Of a stretch of DNA of 64,000 nt, positions 60,155 through 64,000 are shown piece by piece; position 1 is the first letter of the stretch, and the number at the start of each line of letters is the position of its first letter. The notes below the pieces were generated by a model, which saw only the letters and a program-made list of their open reading frames with translations, was not told the origin of the DNA and did no database searches. A program made the translations under genes and the position numbers. The DNA lies in contig NZ_SISB01000026.1 of the NCBI RefSeq assembly GCF_004310295.1, positions 34,995-98,994 on the forward strand, read 5' to 3'. The DNA is from Pseudomonas sp. BGI-2 (GTDB lineage Bacteria; Pseudomonadota; Gammaproteobacteria; Pseudomonadales; Pseudomonadaceae).

Positions 60155-61347
60155 TGCATTTCGACGCCATAGGTCGAGTACCTGGCGACCCGATTCTCGG
60201 CCTGATGGAGGCCTACGCGCAGGACCCGAACCCGCGCAAATTCGACCTTGGCGTGGGCGTCTATAAAGATGCCCAGGGCCAGACGCCGATTCCCGAAGCG
60301 GTGAAAATCGCCGAGGCGCGACTGGTTGAAGGCCAGAACACCAAGACCTACATCGGTGGTCACGGCAATCCATTGTTCGGCAAAGTCATCAATGAGCTGG
60401 TGCTCGGTGCCGACTCGGCGCTGATCGCCGAACAGCGTGTCGGCGCCACTCAGACCCCAGGGGGCACCGGTGCCTTGCGCCTGAGTGCCGACTTCATCGC
60501 CCAGTGCCTGCCCGGCCGAGGCGTGTGGTTGAGCAACCCGACCTGGCCGATCCACGAAACGATTTTCGCGGCGGCCGGGGTCAAGGTCAGTCACTACCCG
60601 TACGTCGGCAGCGACAACCGCCTCGACGTCGAAGCGATGCTCGCCGCCCTCAGCGAAGCGCCGAAGGGCGACGTGGTGTTGCTGCATGCCTGCTGCCATA
60701 ACCCGACCGGTTTCGACCTCAGTCATGACGACTGGCGCCGAGTGTTGGACGTGGTGCGCAGCCGCGATCTGCTGCCGCTGATCGACTTCGCCTATCAGGG
60801 CTTTGGCGACGGTCTGGAGCAGGACGCGTGGTCGACCCGGCTGTTCGCCGCCGAGTTGCCGGAGCTGCTGATCACCAGCTCATGTTCGAAGAACTTCGGC
60901 CTGTACCGCGATCGTACCGGTGCGCTGATCGTCTGCGCGAAAACCGCTGATAAGCTCACCGACATACGCAGCCAACTGGCCAACATCGCCCGCAACCTGT
61001 GGTCGACCCCGCCGGATCACGGCGCGGCAGTAGTCGCAACGATCCTCGCCGACCCGGAGCTGAAAAGCCGCTGGACCGACGAAGTGGAAGCCATGCGTTT
61101 GCGCATTGCCCAACTGCGCAGCGGGCTGGTGGAAGCGCTTGAACCACACGGCTTGCGCGAACGCTTTGCGCATATTGGCGTGCAACGCGGGATGTTTTCC
61201 TACACCGGTTTGACGCCGGATCAGGTTAAACAGCTGCGTGATCACCATAGCGTTTACATGGTGGGCACCGGCCGGGCGAACGTGGCAGGGATCGACGCGA
61301 CACGCCTGGATCTGCTGGCCGAGGCAATCGCCGAAGTCTGCAAATAA
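60154..61347 (+). CDS. phhC: aromatic amino acid aminotransferase PhhC
   Basis: A 397-residue class I aminotransferase. The PLP-binding Lys lies in ITSSCSKNFGLYRDR. The conserved Asn and Asp are in ACCHNPTGFDLSHDDW and LIDFAYQGFGDG, and the substrate Arg lies near VGTGRANVAGI. It converts tyrosine and phenylalanine to their keto acids. It begins within the phhB stop codon. A REP-type repeat follows its stop. Confidence 0.95.
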   Translation: MHFDAIGRVPGDPILGLMEAYAQDPNPRKFDLGVGVYKDAQGQTPIPEAVKIAEARLVEGQNTKTYIGGHGNPLFGKVINELVLGADSALIAEQRVGATQTPGGTGALRLSADFIAQCLPGRGVWLSNPTWPIHETIFAAAGVKVSHYPYVGSDNRLDVEAMLAALSEAPKGDVVLLHACCHNPTGFDLSHDDWRRVLDVVRSRDLLPLIDFAYQGFGDGLEQDAWSTRLFAAELPELLITSSCSKNFGLYRDRTGALIVCAKTADKLTDIRSQLANIARNLWSTPPDHGAAVVATILADPELKSRWTDEVEAMRLRIAQLRSGLVEALEPHGLRERFAHIGVQRGMFSYTGLTPDQVKQLRDHHSVYMVGTGRANVAGIDATRLDLLAEAIAEVCK

Positions 61348-61370
61348 CCTCAAGCCATTGCACATCCCCT

Positions 61371-61459
61371 GTGGGAGCGGGCTTGCTCGCGAAAGCGGAG
61401 TGTCAGTCGACATCAACATTGACTGATCCACCGCATTCGCGAGCAAGCCCGCTCCCACA
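61371..61459. repeat. REP-type inverted repeat after phhC
   Basis: GTGGGAGCGGGCTTGCTCGC...GAA and its complement, with ~24-base arms. It is the third copy in the window of the GTGGGAGCGGGC class. Confidence 0.9.
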
Positions 61460-61620
61460 ATTGCCTGTGCGTCTCCTACAGACCTGTCTAGACAACTCCA
61501 TCCGTCGAAACAAATGGATATAAAAGTCTATTTGTCATTTCTCCTGCTGTATCCTGCCCAAGCTTTTTAAAAGCGCGGATCTACCAGATCTATCAACAGA
61601 CTTTGCGAGGAGCGCGAAAC

Positions 61621-61752
61621 ATGCACGAGATCCCTAATCTCCCCTTCCCAAGCCTGCACGAAACTGAGCAGACAACCCCGCAACAAGCCGGTGCCCAACA
61701 GCCCGAGCCGAAAGAAGCCACTGAACGCCGCCAGGCCGACAGCGAAGACTGA
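61621..61752 (+). CDS. small ORF, 43 residues, Gln/Glu/Pro-rich
   Basis: MHEIPNLPFPSLHETEQT opens a 43-codon frame that ends ATERRQADSED. A strong ribosome site GAGGAG lies eight bases before the ATG, the best evidence that it is translated. The composition is hydrophilic and probably disordered, with no signal peptide. An A+T-rich stretch upstream (61500-61570) could hold its promoter. No family recognised. It is followed after ~75 bases by another small gene in the same direction. Confidence 0.5.
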   Translation: MHEIPNLPFPSLHETEQTTPQQAGAQQPEPKEATERRQADSED

Positions 61753-61828
61753 AACACCTGCAATGCCAGACCGTGTGGAAAGCGCTAACATGCGCTTTCC
61801 ACACCGCCTGAACCCCGAGTCCCACACC

Positions 61829-62014
61829 ATGACTGACGACTTCTCAGAAACCCAGGCCAGCGTCCTGATCGGCACCGCCGAGAAGATGATCGAGATCTGG
61901 AATCGCCTGTCCCCCGAGAAACAAGCCGCGTTACTCGCCCGTTTCGGCAGCGAAGAAAACGCTCTCGCCGCTCTGGTCACGACGCAATTGGTTGCCCCCG
62001 CAAAACCCAAGTAA
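61829..62014 (+). CDS. small conserved-looking hypothetical protein
   Basis: A 61-residue helical protein beginning MTDDFSETQASVLIGTAEKM and containing IEIWNRLSPEKQAALLARFG. The regular amphipathic pattern and codon use look genuine. The start MTDDFSET was preferred to ATGs further upstream, whose residues (PSRKKPLNAARP) come from another gene's reading. The function is unknown. It lies between the 43-residue ORF and the MFS gene. Confidence 0.55.
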   Translation: MTDDFSETQASVLIGTAEKMIEIWNRLSPEKQAALLARFGSEENALAALVTTQLVAPAKPK

Positions 62015-62113
62015 CCCCGCCCGGCAAATAGTTTTACTTTTCCACGCCCCGCGGCCGCTCGCGCCGCTATCATAAGCAGCCTATCTATCCTGCTTTCCCG
62101 TGGACCTTTACCC

Positions 62114-63328
62114 ATGTCTGAAAACCAGCGCCCCCTGGCGGTCACGCTGCAAGTCGTTTCCATCGTTCTCTTTACCTTCATCGGCTACCTGAACATCGGC
62201 ATTCCCCTCGCCGTATTGCCCGGCTATGTCCACAGCGACCTCGGCTTCGGCGCCATGATTGCCGGGCTGGTGATCAGCGTGCAATACCTGGCCACCCTGC
62301 TCAGCCGGCCATACGCCGGGAAAATCATCGACAACAAGGGCAGCAAACTCGCCGTCATGTACGGCCTCGCCGGTTGCGGTTTGAGCGGCGTGTTCATGCT
62401 GATTTCGGCCTGGACCCAGAGCCTGCCGATGCTGAGCCTGATCAGCCTGTTGATCGGCCGCCTGGTGCTTGGCAGCGCGGAAAGTCTGGTGGGCTCCGGC
62501 TCGATTGGCTGGGGCATCGGCCGGGTCGGCGCGGCGAACACCGCCAAGGTCATCTCCTGGAACGGCATCGCCAGTTATGGCGCACTGGCGATCGGCGCGC
62601 CGTTGGGCGTGCTGCTGGTCAGTCAATTGGGTTTGTGGAGCATGGGCGTGAGCATCGTGCTGCTGGCGGTCCTCGGCCTGGCGCTGGCCTGGCCGAAAAC
62701 CGCCGCGCCGATTGTGGTCGGTGAACGGCTGCCGTTCATGCACGTGCTGGGACGGGTGCTGCCACATGGTTGCGGCTTGGCGCTGGGCTCGATCGGATTC
62801 GGCACCATCGCCACCTTCATCACGTTGTATTACGCCACGCAACACTGGGACAACGCGGTGCTGTGCCTGAGCCTGTTCGGCGCCAGCTTCATCGGCGCGC
62901 GGCTGCTGTTCGGCAACCTGATCAACCGTCTCGGCGGCTTTCGGGTGGCGATTGCCTGTCTGTCGGTGGAAACCTTGGGGTTATTGCTGCTGTGGCTGGC
63001 ACCGGATGCTCATTGGGCATTGGCCGGCGCGGCATTGAGCGGTTTCGGCTTCTCGCTGGTGTTCCCGGCGCTGGGCGTGGAAGCCGTCAACCTGGTGCCC
63101 GCTTCCAGTCGTGGCGCAGCGGTCGGGGCCTATTCGCTGTTCATCGATTTGTCGCTGGGGATTACCGGGCCAGTGGCCGGTGCGATTGCCGCCGGGTTTG
63201 GCTTTGCTTCGATCTTTCTGTTTGCCGCGATTGCCGCGTTGAGCGGCTTGGCGCTGAGCGTTTATTTGTACCGGCAGGCGCCCAAGCACCTTAATGAAAA
63301 GTACCGTGAAGAGCGCGACGCGCGCTAG
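62114..63328 (+). CDS. MFS transporter, YhhS-like
   Basis: A 404-residue major facilitator with twelve predicted helices. The first is VVSIVLFTFIGYLNIGIPLAV, the loop 2-3 motif is SRPYAGKIIDNKGSKLAV, and the last is IFLFAAIAALSGLALSVYLY. The family resembles YhhS/YfcJ-type exporters, whose substrates are poorly defined. The start follows a weak ribosome site after TTTACCC. It overlaps the convergent arfB stop by a few bases. Confidence 0.88.
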   Translation: MSENQRPLAVTLQVVSIVLFTFIGYLNIGIPLAVLPGYVHSDLGFGAMIAGLVISVQYLATLLSRPYAGKIIDNKGSKLAVMYGLAGCGLSGVFMLISAWTQSLPMLSLISLLIGRLVLGSAESLVGSGSIGWGIGRVGAANTAKVISWNGIASYGALAIGAPLGVLLVSQLGLWSMGVSIVLLAVLGLALAWPKTAAPIVVGERLPFMHVLGRVLPHGCGLALGSIGFGTIATFITLYYATQHWDNAVLCLSLFGASFIGARLLFGNLINRLGGFRVAIACLSVETLGLLLLWLAPDAHWALAGAALSGFGFSLVFPALGVEAVNLVPASSRGAAVGAYSLFIDLSLGITGPVAGAIAAGFGFASIFLFAAIAALSGLALSVYLYRQAPKHLNEKYREERDAR

Positions 63329-63738
63329 AAATCGATCTTGCCCCGCCCAGCCTTGATGCTGCCACGCTTGGTCTTGGATTCGAGCCGACGCTTCTTCGAA
63401 CCGAGAGTCGGTTTGGTCGGGCGGCGTTTCTTCTCGACCTTGGTCGCGCTGAGAATCAACTCGATCAGCCGCTCCAGCGCATCCGCGCGATTGGCTTCCT
63501 GGGTGCGGTATTGCTGGGCCTTGATGATCAGCACCCCTTCGCTGGTGATGCGACTGTCACGCAGCGCCAGCAGCCGCTCCTTGTAGAACTCGGGCAAGGA
63601 CGAGGCCGGAATGTCGAAACGCAGGTGCATGGCACTGGAGACCTTATTGACGTTCTGCCCACCGGCGCCTTGCGCACGAATGGCCGTCAACTCGATCTCG
63701 GCATCCGGCAGATGCACATTGTTGGAAATCACCAGCAT
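63325..63738 (-). CDS. arfB: alternative ribosome-rescue peptidyl-tRNA hydrolase ArfB
   Basis: A 137-residue class I release-factor-like protein. The catalytic GGQ lies in IRAQGAGGQNVNKVSSAM near the start. The C-terminal tail is highly basic (KKRRPTKPTLGSKKRRLESK), suited to entering the empty mRNA channel of a stalled ribosome. It frees ribosomes stuck on non-stop mRNA. It overlaps the convergent MFS gene at its 3' end. Confidence 0.95.
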   Translation of the reverse strand: MLVISNNVHLPDAEIELTAIRAQGAGGQNVNKVSSAMHLRFDIPASSLPEFYKERLLALRDSRITSEGVLIIKAQQYRTQEANRADALERLIELILSATKVEKKRRPTKPTLGSKKRRLESKTKRGSIKAGRGKIDF

Positions 63739-63773
63739 GGAAAAACGTCCGATATCAGGACCGCCAGAATACC

Positions 63774-63876
63774 CTGTAGGAGCGAGGCTTGCCCGCGAAG
63801 AACGATAACGCGGTTTGCCTGAAAAACCGAGTCGTCTGCTTCGCGGGCAAGTCGGATCGCCGCATCGCTCGCTCCT
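63774..63876. repeat. REP/BIME-type inverted repeat upstream of arfB
   Basis: CTGTAGGAGCGAGGCTTGCC opens the element and the inner arms CTTGCCCGCGAAG / CTTCGCGGGCAAG close it. The far outer arm (CGCTCGCTCCTTGTAT) is degraded. It is the same class as at 7410-7516. Confidence 0.8.
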
Positions 63877-64000
63877 TGTATGTTGACCCTGATTCCAACG
63901 AGAGAGGTTACGCTTAAGGATTCATACAACAGCAAGTGCGTTTCTGGGGGAGGCCGATCGCTCCTGAAGGCAGGATTTGCTCCTGACCTTGTCTGTAGAG

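Noticed and set aside
61567..62181. 204-codon minus-strand frame over the small ORFs after phhC
   Set aside because: It lies antisense to the two small plus-strand genes and overlaps the MFS start. No ribosome site or family features.

Overview
The window is a chromosomal segment of a fluorescent-type Pseudomonas (fluorescens/koreensis-like). Gene order, protein sequences, sigma-54 flagellar promoters and REP-type palindromes all point there. Nearly all of it is one motility and chemotaxis supercluster, mostly on the minus strand.

Layout. 1-1893: a second FliK-like gene and an FlhB C-terminal homologue (FlhX). 1958-5528: an accessory block with a small membrane protein and a DUF6124-type gene split by an IS21-family element (2954-4918, 6-bp target duplication), with the DUF6124 locus framed by two related hairpins. 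5534-15564: DUF2802, cheW, parP, parC, motD, motC, cheB, cheA, cheZ, cheY, fliA. 15561-19983: fleN, flhF, flhA. 20249-22522: an accessory block between flhA and flhB with two divergent genes of unknown function, one broken by an in-frame stop. Two near-identical LuxR-box-like palindromes lie between them. 22666-28071: flhB, fliR, Q, P, O, N, M, L. 28227-32098: fliK and an HptB-HsbR-HsbA type partner-switching module. 32311-38075: fliJ, I, H, G, F, E. 38227-42421: fleR, fleS, fleQ. 42594-46756: fliT, fliS, fliD, flaG, fliC. 47009-47938: a FabH-like ketoacyl synthase. 48249-56621: flgL, K, J, I, H, G, F. 56950-61347: the phenylalanine catabolic locus phhR/phhABC. 61621-63738: two small ORFs, an MFS transporter and the ribosome-rescue factor arfB.

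How it works together. FleQ (restrained by FleN) with sigma-54 should drive the early flagellar operons and fleSR. FleSR would drive the rod, hook and ring genes, and FliA (sigma-28) would drive fliC. Six GG-N10-GC sigma-54 promoters are visible 50-65 bp upstream of flhA, fliL, fliK, fliE, fleS and flgF, and one sigma-28 promoter lies before fliC. FlhF and FleN set flagellar place and number, ParC/ParP position the Che arrays, and CheA/W/Y/B/Z signal to the FliM/N/G switch. MotCD is the second stator. flgBCDE, cheR, cheV, flgA and flgM are not in the window.

No tRNA, rRNA, CRISPR array or prophage was seen. The two accessory blocks and the repeats are the least ordinary parts.
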